Shown: positions 7,902-15,779, counted from the first letter of the stretch. The stretch: 64,000 nucleotides of DNA from Clostridiales bacterium (GCA_003522085.1 DPGI01000005.1:62001-126000); one strand, 5' to 3'. Program-made: numbers and translations. The notes: generated from the letters alone by a model not told the origin.

Positions 7902-9176
7902 ATGCGATACAAAGAGGTTAAAGCTTTACAAAATAACATAATAAAAGATTTTATTGATGATAATAATTTATTCGCAATATTTAAATTGCCAGTAAATATT
8001 TTATTTGCTGATAATTTTGTCGCTAATATAAAAAACATGAAAGATATTTTTAAACAGAACTGTCTGCGTGAAAATATCTTTTTTTCTTGCAAATGTAATA
8101 AAAGTTTTGCCTTCCTTAAAGTGGCTGCTGATTGCGGTTGTGGTATTGAAGCTTCGTCTAAATTTGAACTTAGAGATGCATTGAAATACACTAAAAAAAT
8201 AATTGCCACAGGGCCTGGAAAGGACGATGAATATCTTAAATTGGCGATAGAGAATGAAGTAATAATTTCAGTTGACGACATTGAAGAATTAAAATCAATT
8301 GTGAAATTTGATAAACGCGTAAGCGTATTATTACGATGTTCAAGCAATTGGATAGGAATTCCTAGTCGCTTTGGTATTCAAAAAAATGGAATCGATGATT
8401 GCTTAGAATTAATAAAGGATAATCACATTGATTTGTTAGGTTTTTCTTTTCACATCAATAATTACAATTTAAACGACAGAATTAGAATAGTAAAAGAAAT
8501 CCTTGATTTAGTTAAAAATAAAAAATTAAGTATTAAAGTTATTGATATAGGCGGTGGGATTCCTGTAAATTATTGTTCTAAGGAACAGTTCGAGGATTTT
8601 ATATTAAATAACAAAAAAGAGTTTTACTTTGCTAATAAAAACATTAAGAGCTTTTATCCTTATTTTAATAAAGTAGCAGAAAATGAATTTTTAAACAAAA
8701 TTTTACAGGAAATAAGGAAAGATTTAGGAGACATTGAAATATACGCAGAACCTGGTAGGGTTTTGGTTAATAATTGTGGTATCAGTGTTTATAAAGTCGA
8801 ATATGTGAAAGAAACTCAAGATGGTAATATTGTTGTAGTAAACAGTAATATAAACAATTTATCTGAACAGTGGTTTAACACTGATTACCTAATAGAACCC
8901 AAATTATATTTAAAAAATCAAACTAACTCGAGGGTTTATTTTGCTTCTGTGGCAGGTAATTTGTGCTTGGAAAATGATATGGTTACTTGGCGCAAAATTA
9001 AATTTTTGCATAAACCTAAATCTGGGGATTTGCTTATATATTACAATACAGCAGGTTATCAAATGGATTCCAATGAAAGCATGTTTCATAAAATCCCTTT
9101 TGTTGAAAAATATGTTGTCCATAAACAAGATGATATTTATGTGATAAGAAAGGATAAAGAATATGATAGGGAATAA
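7902..9176 (+). CDS. fold-type III PLP-dependent decarboxylase (DAP/ornithine/SbnH-like)
   Basis: This is a 424-residue alanine-racemase-fold enzyme of the diaminopimelate/ornithine decarboxylase family. Visible landmarks are the PLP lysine in S-C-K-C-N (Lys64), a substrate-side His in F-H-I-N (His184), the phosphate loop D-I-G-G-G-I-P, E-P-G-R at 283-286, and the C-terminal Cys and Asp of L-C-L-E-N-D. Members decarboxylate amino acids bearing a second amino, guanidino or carboxyl group; SbnH of staphyloferrin B is a biosynthetic example. It is first in the island operon and overlaps the next gene by 14 nt. I infer that it makes a diamine or trims an intermediate. The substrate cannot be read from sequence. 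The start follows GTGAGG. Confidence 0.8.
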   Translation: MRYKEVKALQNNIIKDFIDDNNLFAIFKLPVNILFADNFVANIKNMKDIFKQNCLRENIFFSCKCNKSFAFLKVAADCGCGIEASSKFELRDALKYTKKIIATGPGKDDEYLKLAIENEVIISVDDIEELKSIVKFDKRVSVLLRCSSNWIGIPSRFGIQKNGIDDCLELIKDNHIDLLGFSFHINNYNLNDRIRIVKEILDLVKNKKLSIKVIDIGGGIPVNYCSKEQFEDFILNNKKEFYFANKNIKSFYPYFNKVAENEFLNKILQEIRKDLGDIEIYAEPGRVLVNNCGISVYKVEYVKETQDGNIVVVNSNINNLSEQWFNTDYLIEPKLYLKNQTNSRVYFASVAGNLCLENDMVTWRKIKFLHKPKSGDLLIYYNTAGYQMDSNESMFHKIPFVEKYVVHKQDDIYVIRKDKEYDRE

Positions 9177-10158
9177 TATTTTGGATTTAATTGGGCATAC
9201 CCCTTTATTAAAATTAAACATGAAAATGAACAATTGGAAAATTTATCTTAAACTTGAAAAGTTTAATCCAGGGCAATCAATGAAAGACAGAATGGCTTTA
9301 AATATGATTGAACAAGCAGAAAAACGAGGAGATTTAAAACCAGGTGGGACGATAATTGAATCATCTTCTGGGAATACGGCTACCGGGTTGGCGATTGTGG
9401 CGGCAGTAAAAGGGTATAAGTTCATTGCTGTAGTGGATCATCATGCATCAGAGGATAAAATAAAAATTATTAAAGCTTATGGCGGACAAATAGTTATGGT
9501 GGGTGATTCAAAAAAAGCAGATGAAGTGGCAGTCGTTGAACGAGAAAATAAGGCATTGGAACTATCAAAAAAAATCAAGAATTCTTATGTACCAAAGCAA
9601 CATGAAAATGTCGACAATAGAGGAGCTTACATTGATTCACTTGCCAAAGAACTAATTGATGAACTTGTGGTAATTGATCTGCTTTATGGTTCAATTGGAA
9701 CTGGTGGCTCTATATGTGGTACTGCTCTTGGTATGAGAAAATATAATTCAAAGTGTAGAATAAATGCTGTTGAACCTGTGGGATCTATTATTTTTGGTGG
9801 GAAAGGAGGACCATATTTTCAATCTGGGACAGGGAATCCACCAGATGCAGAAATTCCACCCATTATTGATTATTCGCTTATTGATAATAATTTTTATGCA
9901 AGTGATAAAGAAGCTTTTAATACTTGTAGATATATAGCTAAAAACTTCGGCGTTATGTTAGGTGGATCTGGCGGAGGAGTATTATATAAAGCTTTGGAAG
10001 ATATAAATTCAATGAGTGGCTCAGGCACGGCCGTTGTCATTGTTTGCGATGGGGGAGAAAAATATTTAGATAGTGTATTCAATGATTGTTGGATGAAACA
10101 AAACAATATGCTGGACCCTTCTGTCAATGAAAAATTGAATAAATGGTTAAGGAGGTAA
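9163..10158 (+). CDS. SbnA/cysteine-synthase-like PLP enzyme (fold type II)
   Basis: The 331 residues match the cysteine synthase/cystathionine beta-synthase family. I see I-G-H-T-P-L near the start, the PLP lysine in S-M-K-D-R (Lys41), the substrate loop E-S-S-S-G-N-T (66-72) and the phosphate-binding G-S-I-G-T-G-G-S. The E-S-S-S-G-N form, rather than E-P-T-S-G-N, and the following I-V-A-A-V-K-G-Y-K-F stretch recall SbnA, which joins O-phosphoserine to glutamate on the way to 2,3-diaminopropionate. DcsD of D-cycloserine synthesis is another relative. No SbnB partner is nearby, so another nucleophile is possible. General role: beta-replacement on a serine derivative to give a beta-substituted alanine. 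Confidence 0.82.
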   Translation: MIGNNILDLIGHTPLLKLNMKMNNWKIYLKLEKFNPGQSMKDRMALNMIEQAEKRGDLKPGGTIIESSSGNTATGLAIVAAVKGYKFIAVVDHHASEDKIKIIKAYGGQIVMVGDSKKADEVAVVERENKALELSKKIKNSYVPKQHENVDNRGAYIDSLAKELIDELVVIDLLYGSIGTGGSICGTALGMRKYNSKCRINAVEPVGSIIFGGKGGPYFQSGTGNPPDAEIPPIIDYSLIDNNFYASDKEAFNTCRYIAKNFGVMLGGSGGGVLYKALEDINSMSGSGTAVVIVCDGGEKYLDSVFNDCWMKQNNMLDPSVNEKLNKWLRR

Positions 10159-10160
10159 AG

Positions 10161-11291
10161 TTGGAACTAAACTCTTGGGAAAAAAAATCATTAAAGAAGT
10201 TAACTAAAAAATATATAGATCTTTATGTGGCGTTATCAAAAGAAAGCAAAAAATGTTTTAGAATTGATTCTCATACCATATTTAATTCAGATACAAAAGA
10301 ATTAACTCAACAACAAAAAAATAAAATAGTTGATTATTGGCATAACTATACAAAAGATTTTGATATTAATTATCATAAATATTACATAGATAAAACTGGT
10401 ATGTTTGATGTTCGTTTTATTCCAGACGATATTTTTGCGGGATATATAGATCCTTATTTAAACAATAGAGAGATAGAACCGGGAATAGCTGATAAGAATT
10501 ATTTTGATTTGTTTTTAAAAGGATTCAAAATGCCAAAGACTTATGTAAGATTGATAAATGGCATTTATGAAGATGAAAATTATAACATAATCCCCCGTTG
10601 TAAAGTTTTAGAAAAATTAACAAGTATAAAAAAATTTGTGGTTAAACCTAGTACGGCTTCATACGGTGGCAAAAATGTTACTTTTTTTGAAAATGCAACA
10701 CTTGAAGAAATTGAAAATTTCATAAATATAAATAAAACGAGGAATTTAATATTTCAAGAAATTGTGGATCAGCATGAATCAACAGCATCGATTCATCCAA
10801 AATCTTTAAATACAATTAGAATTATGACTTTAATAATTGATAATGATGTTAAAGTTTTGCCTTGTGCTTTTAGAATGGGGGTTGGGGCGGCAAGAGTCGA
10901 TAATGCTAGCTTTGGAGGAATATACTGTAAGATTTTTGAAGATGGAACCTTATCTGATTTTGCATACGATGCTTTAGGCCACAAATTTTATAAGCATCCA
11001 GATGGGAAAGAGTTTTCAAGCGTTAAAATTGATTGCTTAGATAAAGTAAAAGATTTAGTTAAAAAGGCGGCACAAAGATTTCCTCATTTCAGATTGATTG
11101 GTTGGGATATTGGAATTGATAAAGAAGGAGAGCCTATTATTATTGAAGCTAATCTTACAATGAGTGGGTTAGACGTGATTGAAACAATATGTGGGCCACT
11201 TTTTGGTGACTATACAGATATGGTTTTAAATGAAGTTTTTAAAAATCCAAAAAAGAAAGAAATTAGTATGGATATTTCACAATATGTTTAG
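10161..11291 (+). CDS. ATP-grasp enzyme, sugar-transfer-associated (ATPgrasp_ST) type
   Basis: This ATP-grasp protein of about 376 residues has a nucleotide-binding V-V-K-P-S segment, S-Y-G-G-K-N, then H-P-K-S-L-N-T-I-R and the metal/ATP segment I-G-W-D-I-G-I with I-I-I-E-A-N. This order is that of the ATPgrasp_ST family, whose biochemical roles are poorly known. ATP-grasp enzymes join a carboxylate to an amine or thiol through an acyl phosphate. An ATG at 10143 is in frame, but AAGGAGG (10149-10155) lies downstream of it and 5 nt before TTG 10161, so TTG is the likely start. It sits 2 nt after the SbnA-like gene. I infer an amide-forming step in the island pathway. Confidence 0.78.
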   Translation: MELNSWEKKSLKKLTKKYIDLYVALSKESKKCFRIDSHTIFNSDTKELTQQQKNKIVDYWHNYTKDFDINYHKYYIDKTGMFDVRFIPDDIFAGYIDPYLNNREIEPGIADKNYFDLFLKGFKMPKTYVRLINGIYEDENYNIIPRCKVLEKLTSIKKFVVKPSTASYGGKNVTFFENATLEEIENFININKTRNLIFQEIVDQHESTASIHPKSLNTIRIMTLIIDNDVKVLPCAFRMGVGAARVDNASFGGIYCKIFEDGTLSDFAYDALGHKFYKHPDGKEFSSVKIDCLDKVKDLVKKAAQRFPHFRLIGWDIGIDKEGEPIIIEANLTMSGLDVIETICGPLFGDYTDMVLNEVFKNPKKKEISMDISQYV

Positions 11292-11300
11292 GAGAAAAAT

Positions 11301-12290
11301 ATGGAAAATAAAGAAGAATACATTTATGCAGGTGTGTCTACCTTTATGGGCAGCAAAATGATTACTCAAGAAGAAATTAAAAATTATGATATTGTTTTTC
11401 TTGGAGTGCCATGTGACTATGGTGCATCTTATAGATTGGGGGCAAAATATGCGCCACGACAATTAAGAGAATATTCGTTTTGGGACAGGATAAATGGACA
11501 AGAATTGTACGATTTAGACCATAATAAATATATCAAAACAAATAATTTACGTATTGCAGATTATGGAGATGTGTATGTTTATCCAACTAATCCAAATAAG
11601 AATCAAGATGAAATTACAAACACTGTGTATAATATCACTAAAGAATCTTTTCCTTTGATTTGTGGTGGTGATCATTCAATTACATATGGAAGTTTTAGGG
11701 GGTTTTACAGGGCTATTAAAGAACGATTTCCTGATTACGAAGTTGGAATTATACATTTTGATGCTCACCTAGATGTTGAAAAAGAATACTTAAATATGCC
11801 AAATGTATGGCATGGTAACGTTTTCAGAAAATTGATTGAAGATGGATTCTTAAAAGGAGAAAACCTTTTTAGCATTGGGCCACGAGGGGTTGTGGATAAG
11901 CAGTGGTTTAATTATGAAAAAGAACAAAAAATAAATTTATTTACATCAAATCAAGTTAAACAACAAGGTATTGAAAATGTAATCGATAAAATAAAAGAGG
12001 TTAATAAGAATAAGAAGATCATATTTTATATATCTTTTGATATAGATGCAATAGATATTTCTTATATATTCGGTACGGGAACGCCGCAATGTAATGGATT
12101 GTCGCCTTATGAATGCGACAATGCCTTAAGAATGTTGAATGAATTAAAAATTGGTGGATTTGATATCGTTGAATTAAATCCAAAGTTGGATCCATCAAAT
12201 ACTGCTTTTGTTATTGCTTGTGAATTAATTTATCATTTTTTAGCGTTGGGGTATGGAGGTATTAATGGAAAAAATAGCAATATTATTTAA
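11301..12290 (+). CDS. agmatinase/arginase-family ureohydrolase
   Basis: The 329 residues carry the full set of manganese ligands of the ureohydrolase family: His in G-G-D-H-S, Asp-His-Asp in F-D-A-H-L-D, and two Asp in S-F-D-I-D-A-I-D. The segments H-G-N-V-F-R and G-T-G-T-P resemble agmatinases more than arginases, while E-L-N-P-K-L-D replaces the usual E-V-(S/A)-P. The family cleaves guanidino (sometimes N-hydroxyguanidino or formimino) groups to release urea or hydroxyurea, as agmatinase, arginase and DcsB do. Beside a decarboxylase it could act on a decarboxylated arginine derivative. The start follows AGGAGA. It overlaps the next gene by 26 nt. Confidence 0.82.
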   Translation: MENKEEYIYAGVSTFMGSKMITQEEIKNYDIVFLGVPCDYGASYRLGAKYAPRQLREYSFWDRINGQELYDLDHNKYIKTNNLRIADYGDVYVYPTNPNKNQDEITNTVYNITKESFPLICGGDHSITYGSFRGFYRAIKERFPDYEVGIIHFDAHLDVEKEYLNMPNVWHGNVFRKLIEDGFLKGENLFSIGPRGVVDKQWFNYEKEQKINLFTSNQVKQQGIENVIDKIKEVNKNKKIIFYISFDIDAIDISYIFGTGTPQCNGLSPYECDNALRMLNELKIGGFDIVELNPKLDPSNTAFVIACELIYHFLALGYGGINGKNSNII

Positions 12291-13224
12291 TTTAAATCGC
12301 CATCAATTTGACTATGAAACGGAATTTGATTCCCCGGTTACCATAGAATCAATTTATAATTCTCTAAAAGATAAATATGAAATTAAATTTATAGAAGCGG
12401 TAAGGGATTTTTCGTGGATTAAAGAGATTATTGATTTTAATCCTAATTTAGTATTCAATATTTGCGAGGGTTATTATGGGCCCGCAAGGGAATCTGTTTA
12501 TGCTGCGATTTTAGAACAGCTTAATCTCAACTATTCCGGTCCTGACAGTACGAATTTATTAATATGTCATAATAAAATTTTAACAAAAAGATTACTGGAA
12601 AATAAAATTTTAGTTCCTAGAGGGTATTGCATCACAAGTATTGAGCAGTTAAAAAACATCGAATTAAGCTTTCCTTTAATAGTAAAGCTTAATTCAGAAG
12701 GATCAAGTTTAGGGATGAGTGAAAAATCAATCGTTAATAACTTTAAAGAATTATCAGAACAGGTAAATGAGATGATTCAAAAATTTAATAGAGGAATATT
12801 AATTGAAGAATTTATTGATGGACAAGATATCAGCATGATTTTTGTAGAGGGTATTGGTGCCTTGGGGCCATGCGAAATTGATTGCGGTGCAACTTTTTAT
12901 GATTATGATATGAAATCCATTAAAGATGATACAGTAGACATCAAAGAGTTAAAAGGTGATTATCAACGTCTTAAAAATATTGTTGATTATGTAGCTAATA
13001 GGTTAGATATAAAAGGTTATGCGAAATTGGATTTTAGGATTAATGATGGCAACTATTACCTTATAGAGGTTAATTCACAAGTAAGTTTCCATCCCCATGG
13101 AGAGTTTATTACTTGTGCAAAAGCTGATGGCTATTCTTTTGACCAAATCATAAATCATGTTGTGAATTATGCTTTACGCAATAAAATAAAATATAGTTCT
13201 ATAGGAATAGGGGGCGACAAATGA
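12265..13224 (+). CDS. D-alanine-D-alanine-ligase-like ATP-grasp ligase
   Basis: This 319-residue ligase has the three-domain plan of D-Ala-D-Ala ligases. The N-terminal strand is followed by N-L-V-F-N-I-C-E-G, then V-K-L-N-S-E-G-S-S-L-G (the V-K-P...G-S-S-V-G ATP loop), E-E-F-I-D-G and the metal-binding end Y-L-I-E-V-N-S. The Arg and Asn of the substrate pocket differ from housekeeping Ddl (G-Y-A-K-L-D-F-R, then V-N-S-Q-V-S-F), so another pair of amino acids or amines is likely joined. An upstream ATG at 12253 is in frame, but GGAGGT at 12255-12260 fits ATG 12265. It overlaps the next gene by 4 nt (ATGA). It is the second ATP-grasp enzyme of the operon. Confidence 0.8.
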   Translation: MEKIAILFNLNRHQFDYETEFDSPVTIESIYNSLKDKYEIKFIEAVRDFSWIKEIIDFNPNLVFNICEGYYGPARESVYAAILEQLNLNYSGPDSTNLLICHNKILTKRLLENKILVPRGYCITSIEQLKNIELSFPLIVKLNSEGSSLGMSEKSIVNNFKELSEQVNEMIQKFNRGILIEEFIDGQDISMIFVEGIGALGPCEIDCGATFYDYDMKSIKDDTVDIKELKGDYQRLKNIVDYVANRLDIKGYAKLDFRINDGNYYLIEVNSQVSFHPHGEFITCAKADGYSFDQIINHVVNYALRNKIKYSSIGIGGDK

Positions 13225-14294
13225 TAAATGAAATAGTGGATCAAGAAATTTTAACTACATACAATTATTTGGTGGAAAAAGAATCATTGCTTCCTATTAA
13301 AATTTCAAATTTTTATATGAAAAAAGTTGTTGAAGAGTTTCAAACAATAGGTGTAAACGGACCATTATTTAGGTCGGTTTTACCAACAAAAAACAGGTGG
13401 GAAGTAAAAACTAGCGAAGAAACAAGAGATTATGTGGAAGAAGTCAAGCATAATCCTATTGAGAATGTCGATTATATAATTCAGAAATATGATAATAGAT
13501 TAGTGTTTATTATCACCGACGTATGTTTTTCGCATTGCCAATATTGTTTTAGATCATATAATTTATCTAAATTTCAGCAAAGCAATTTAAAAGAAACAAT
13601 AAAAAATAAAGTTAAAACATTAAAAGAATATTTAAGTAAAAATCCTTTGATTGAAGAGGTAATTTTTTCGGGAGGAGATCCATTAAGTATAGGATATGCA
13701 AATTTAAAATTTGCTTTAGAAGAGCTGAAAGGCTTTAAAATTAGGATACATACTCGTGCAATAGTTTACAATCCTTTTGTGTTTGATAAAAAAATTATAA
13801 AATTATTTAAGAAACATAATATTAGATTGGTATTTCATATTAATCATCCATATGAAATATGCAGTGAAGTTGAAAAGATTATAAATAATATAGATCATGC
13901 GGGAATTCATATGTATGCTCAATTCCCATTGCTTAGGGGAATAAATGATCACTATTTAGTTTTAAAAATGCTTTTAGAAAAGATGGACGAGTTGCATATC
14001 CGCCCAATTTCAATATTCATTCCAGATCCAATTTCATATAGTGCGGATTATAGATTATCCTTTAATAGAATTCTTGAAATTATGGATGAATTAAATTGGA
14101 AAACAGCTTCTTGGATTAATTCTGTAAGATTTACAATGGATACAACAATAGGTAAAGTAAGAAGAGAAAATATAACACAACATGTTGGCAAAAGAATTGT
14201 ATTATCTAGAGAGGGGAAAAATGTTGATTATTATGATTTAGATCAAGGCATCGACAAACCATCGGATGTGAATATCTTATTGTGGAAAAGATAA
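13221..14294 (+). CDS. radical SAM protein of the lysine 2,3-aminomutase (KamA/EpmB) family
   Basis: The 357-residue protein has the radical-SAM cluster motif C-F-S-H-C-Q-Y-C (CxxxCxxC, as in KamA and EpmB), the S-adenosylmethionine motif E-V-I-F-S-G-G-D-P and a family-typical I-H-T-R-A segment. Near the C-terminus D-T-T-I-G-K-V may hold the PLP lysine; in classical KamA it lies in a G-G-G-K context, so this is a divergent subgroup. Such enzymes move an alpha-amino group to the beta carbon (beta-lysine, beta-glutamate, beta-arginine). It is last in the six-gene operon and overlaps the ligase gene at ATGA. I infer that it supplies a beta-amino acid building block. The substrate is unknown. Confidence 0.82.
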   Translation: MINEIVDQEILTTYNYLVEKESLLPIKISNFYMKKVVEEFQTIGVNGPLFRSVLPTKNRWEVKTSEETRDYVEEVKHNPIENVDYIIQKYDNRLVFIITDVCFSHCQYCFRSYNLSKFQQSNLKETIKNKVKTLKEYLSKNPLIEEVIFSGGDPLSIGYANLKFALEELKGFKIRIHTRAIVYNPFVFDKKIIKLFKKHNIRLVFHINHPYEICSEVEKIINNIDHAGIHMYAQFPLLRGINDHYLVLKMLLEKMDELHIRPISIFIPDPISYSADYRLSFNRILEIMDELNWKTASWINSVRFTMDTTIGKVRRENITQHVGKRIVLSREGKNVDYYDLDQGIDKPSDVNILLWKR

Positions 14295-14295
14295 T

Positions 14296-14324
14296 TTGAC
14301 TTTTTGAAAGATAAAAATTATAAT
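14296..14324 (+). promoter_or_regulatory. Promoter of the island rsgA gene
   Basis: TTGACT (14296-14301), 17 bp, TATAAT (14319-14324): close to consensus, located directly after the aminomutase stop codon. RsgA can thus be made independently of the pathway genes. Confidence 0.8.
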
Positions 14325-14341
14325 GTAAAAAGGAGGGCATT

Positions 14342-15406
14342 ATGCCACATTATGAAAGTTATCAAAGTTTTCAAACGAAAAAAAGTATAAATAAAAAAAA
14401 TAAAGCTAAAGAAGTTTCTGCGAATAAAAGCATAGACGAGGCCTTTGTCATATCTAGAAAAAAATTAGGCGATATTGATTTGCCTATTGTAATAGAAACA
14501 ACATACAAAGAAGCGAAGGTGTTATATAAAGGTGAAATAATAACGGTGTATGGGATGCAACGAAATATTCCATGCAATCAATTAGTTTTTCCAGGTGATT
14601 ATGTAGTTTTAGATGGCGACAATAAAAAAATTACGAATGTACTGGAACGTTCTACTATTCTGTCGCGTGATCACAAGGATAGAGCGAGAAGATCAAATGT
14701 CGTATTAAATAAAGTTGTTGCAACTAATATTGATACTGCTGTTATCGTAGTTTCAGCATACTCACCACCATTGCATCCTAAATTTATAGATAGATATCTA
14801 ATGATTTTGCAAAATTGTGGAATTGAACCGATTATTTGTTTGAATAAGGCGGATTTAAAAACTAAACAAGACGAAGAAGTTTTAGATATTTATAGACATT
14901 TGAACATTCCAGTTGTAGAAACTTCTGCATTAAATAACGAGGGCGTCGAAAATTTAAAAAATTATTTGTATAACAAAAGGGCTATTTTTGTTGGGCATAG
15001 CGGAGTCGGTAAATCTACATTAACAAATGCTTTAATGAATTTTAATGAAATTAAGACTGGAGATGTGGGCAATAAAAGCTTAAGAGGACGACACACAACA
15101 ACGTCATCAAAATTTTATTATTGGAACGACCATTCATCCATTATTGACACTCCTGGTATAAGGGCTTTAGATGTGTCAAGTTTTCAACCATCAGAAGTAC
15201 AATACTACTTTCCAGAGTTTCTAAATTATCTCAATTGTAAATATCGTTCTTGCGATCATGTAGAGGTTAAAACAGAAGATTGTGGAGTTAAAACTGCTGT
15301 TAAAGATGGCTTAATAAAGTCGAGCAGGTATGAAAGCTATGTTAGAATTATGGAAGATTTAACACAAAATGAAAAAAAAACAAAAAATGATGAGCTCTGT
15401 ATATAG
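14342..15406 (+). CDS. rsgA: RsgA-type ribosome-associated GTPase (island copy)
   Basis: RsgA (YjeQ) binds the 30S decoding region and hydrolyses GTP during late 30S maturation. All hallmarks of this circularly permuted GTPase are present: an OB-like domain (about 50-120), G4 L-N-K-A-D-L, G1 G-H-S-G-V-G-K-S-T, switch G-R-H-T-T-T, G3 D-T-P-G-I and the zinc finger C-x4-C-x-H-x7-C near 299-314. A Lys-rich extension of about 50 residues precedes the OB fold. The gene has its own promoter and a strong AAGGAGGG site. It rides on the island, so it is probably a second copy besides the housekeeping one. A role in protecting ribosomes from the island product is inference. Confidence 0.9.
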   Translation: MPHYESYQSFQTKKSINKKNKAKEVSANKSIDEAFVISRKKLGDIDLPIVIETTYKEAKVLYKGEIITVYGMQRNIPCNQLVFPGDYVVLDGDNKKITNVLERSTILSRDHKDRARRSNVVLNKVVATNIDTAVIVVSAYSPPLHPKFIDRYLMILQNCGIEPIICLNKADLKTKQDEEVLDIYRHLNIPVVETSALNNEGVENLKNYLYNKRAIFVGHSGVGKSTLTNALMNFNEIKTGDVGNKSLRGRHTTTSSKFYYWNDHSSIIDTPGIRALDVSSFQPSEVQYYFPEFLNYLNCKYRSCDHVEVKTEDCGVKTAVKDGLIKSSRYESYVRIMEDLTQNEKKTKNDELCI

Positions 15407-15596
15407 CAATATTATCTTGCATAATTTATTAATGTATTTTGTTTGGGAAAGTGACAGAAATTTTGAGTTTAAATATAAACGAAAATTTATAAAAAACAAC
15501 TATTCCATATATAACGAATTATTTTGTTAAAAAGTCAGATATGCTACATAATGAATCAAAAAATCTTTAAAGTGTTATTATCGATGTTCAGTTTAA
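15407..15596. other. right-end non-coding DNA of the island
   Basis: These 190 bp are very A+T-rich and contain no convincing gene, tRNA or terminator. They lie where an integrase gene or arm-type sites would be expected, but I see no remnant of a coding sequence. Confidence 0.5.
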
Positions 15597-15640
15597 TAAA
15601 TACACGAACACTAAGTTTGTCTTAATTGTCCGTGTATTTT
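15597..15640 (-). terminator. Terminator of tRNA-Leu (island-supplied)
   Basis: AATACACGAACA pairs imperfectly with TGTCCGTGTATT around an AT-rich loop; it could also end the rsgA transcript. The outer stem is the same as at 7594-7637, but the inner part differs. This fits an incoming element that carried its own version. Confidence 0.7.
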
Positions 15641-15645
15641 TTGTT

Positions 15646-15700
15646 TGGTGCCGGTGGTCGGGGTCGAACCGACACTTGGTTGCCCAAACGAGATTTTGAG
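15646..15700 (-). repeat. attachment-site repeat (attR) inside tRNA-Leu
   Basis: This is the second copy of the 55-bp direct repeat (the first is 7639-7693). It covers the tRNA from the CCA end through the T arm, the variable arm and the 3' half of the anticodon stem, and ends with the 7-nt anticodon loop. Confidence 0.9.
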
Positions 15701-15731
15701 TCTCGCGCGTCTGCCATTCCGCCACACCGGC
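15646..15731 (-). tRNA. tRNA-Leu(CAA)
   Basis: On the minus strand the 86-nt sequence folds as a class II tRNA. The acceptor is GCCGGTG/CACCGGC with discriminator A and an encoded CCA. The anticodon stem is CGAGA/TCTCG with loop CTCAAAA, so the anticodon is CAA and it reads UUG. A long variable arm is followed by T arm GTCGG-TTCGACC-CCGAC. Its 3' portion is the site of island insertion, and the gene is left intact by the element. Confidence 0.97.
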
Positions 15732-15750
15732 AAGTGTCATAAACAGGTAT

Positions 15751-15779
15751 ATTCTAACACAAACAAAAAAAATTTACAA
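15751..15779 (-). promoter_or_regulatory. Promoter of tRNA-Leu
   Basis: On the minus strand TTGTAA (15779-15774) and TAGAAT (15756-15751) are 17 bp apart, 19 nt before the mature tRNA 5' end. Confidence 0.6.

Larger units (their letters stand above)
7694..15700. mobile_element. genomic island integrated in tRNA-Leu(CAA), integrase-less, carrying a biosynthetic operon
   Basis: The element lies between the displaced tRNA 3' fragment (7639-7693) and the reconstituted tRNA-Leu (15646-15731). It holds seven plus-strand genes. Its DNA is visibly richer in A+T than its flanks and prefers codons such as AGA, TTA and ATA where the flanking genes use CGC and CTT. Both ends also carry related hairpin terminators, so the element brought its own tRNA 3' end and terminator. 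No integrase, excisionase, relaxase or transposase is present. Mobility therefore depends on a trans-acting recombinase, or the integrase has been lost. Confidence 0.85.

Noticed and set aside
9163..13224. True D-cycloserine cluster
   Set aside because: The arginase, cysteine-synthase and ATP-grasp types match in kind, but the haem enzyme, racemase and acyltransferase are absent and a decarboxylase and aminomutase are added.
7902..15406. Staphyloferrin-B-type siderophore cluster
   Set aside because: SbnA- and SbnH-like genes are present, but there is no NIS synthetase (IucA/IucC), no SbnB and no siderophore transporter.
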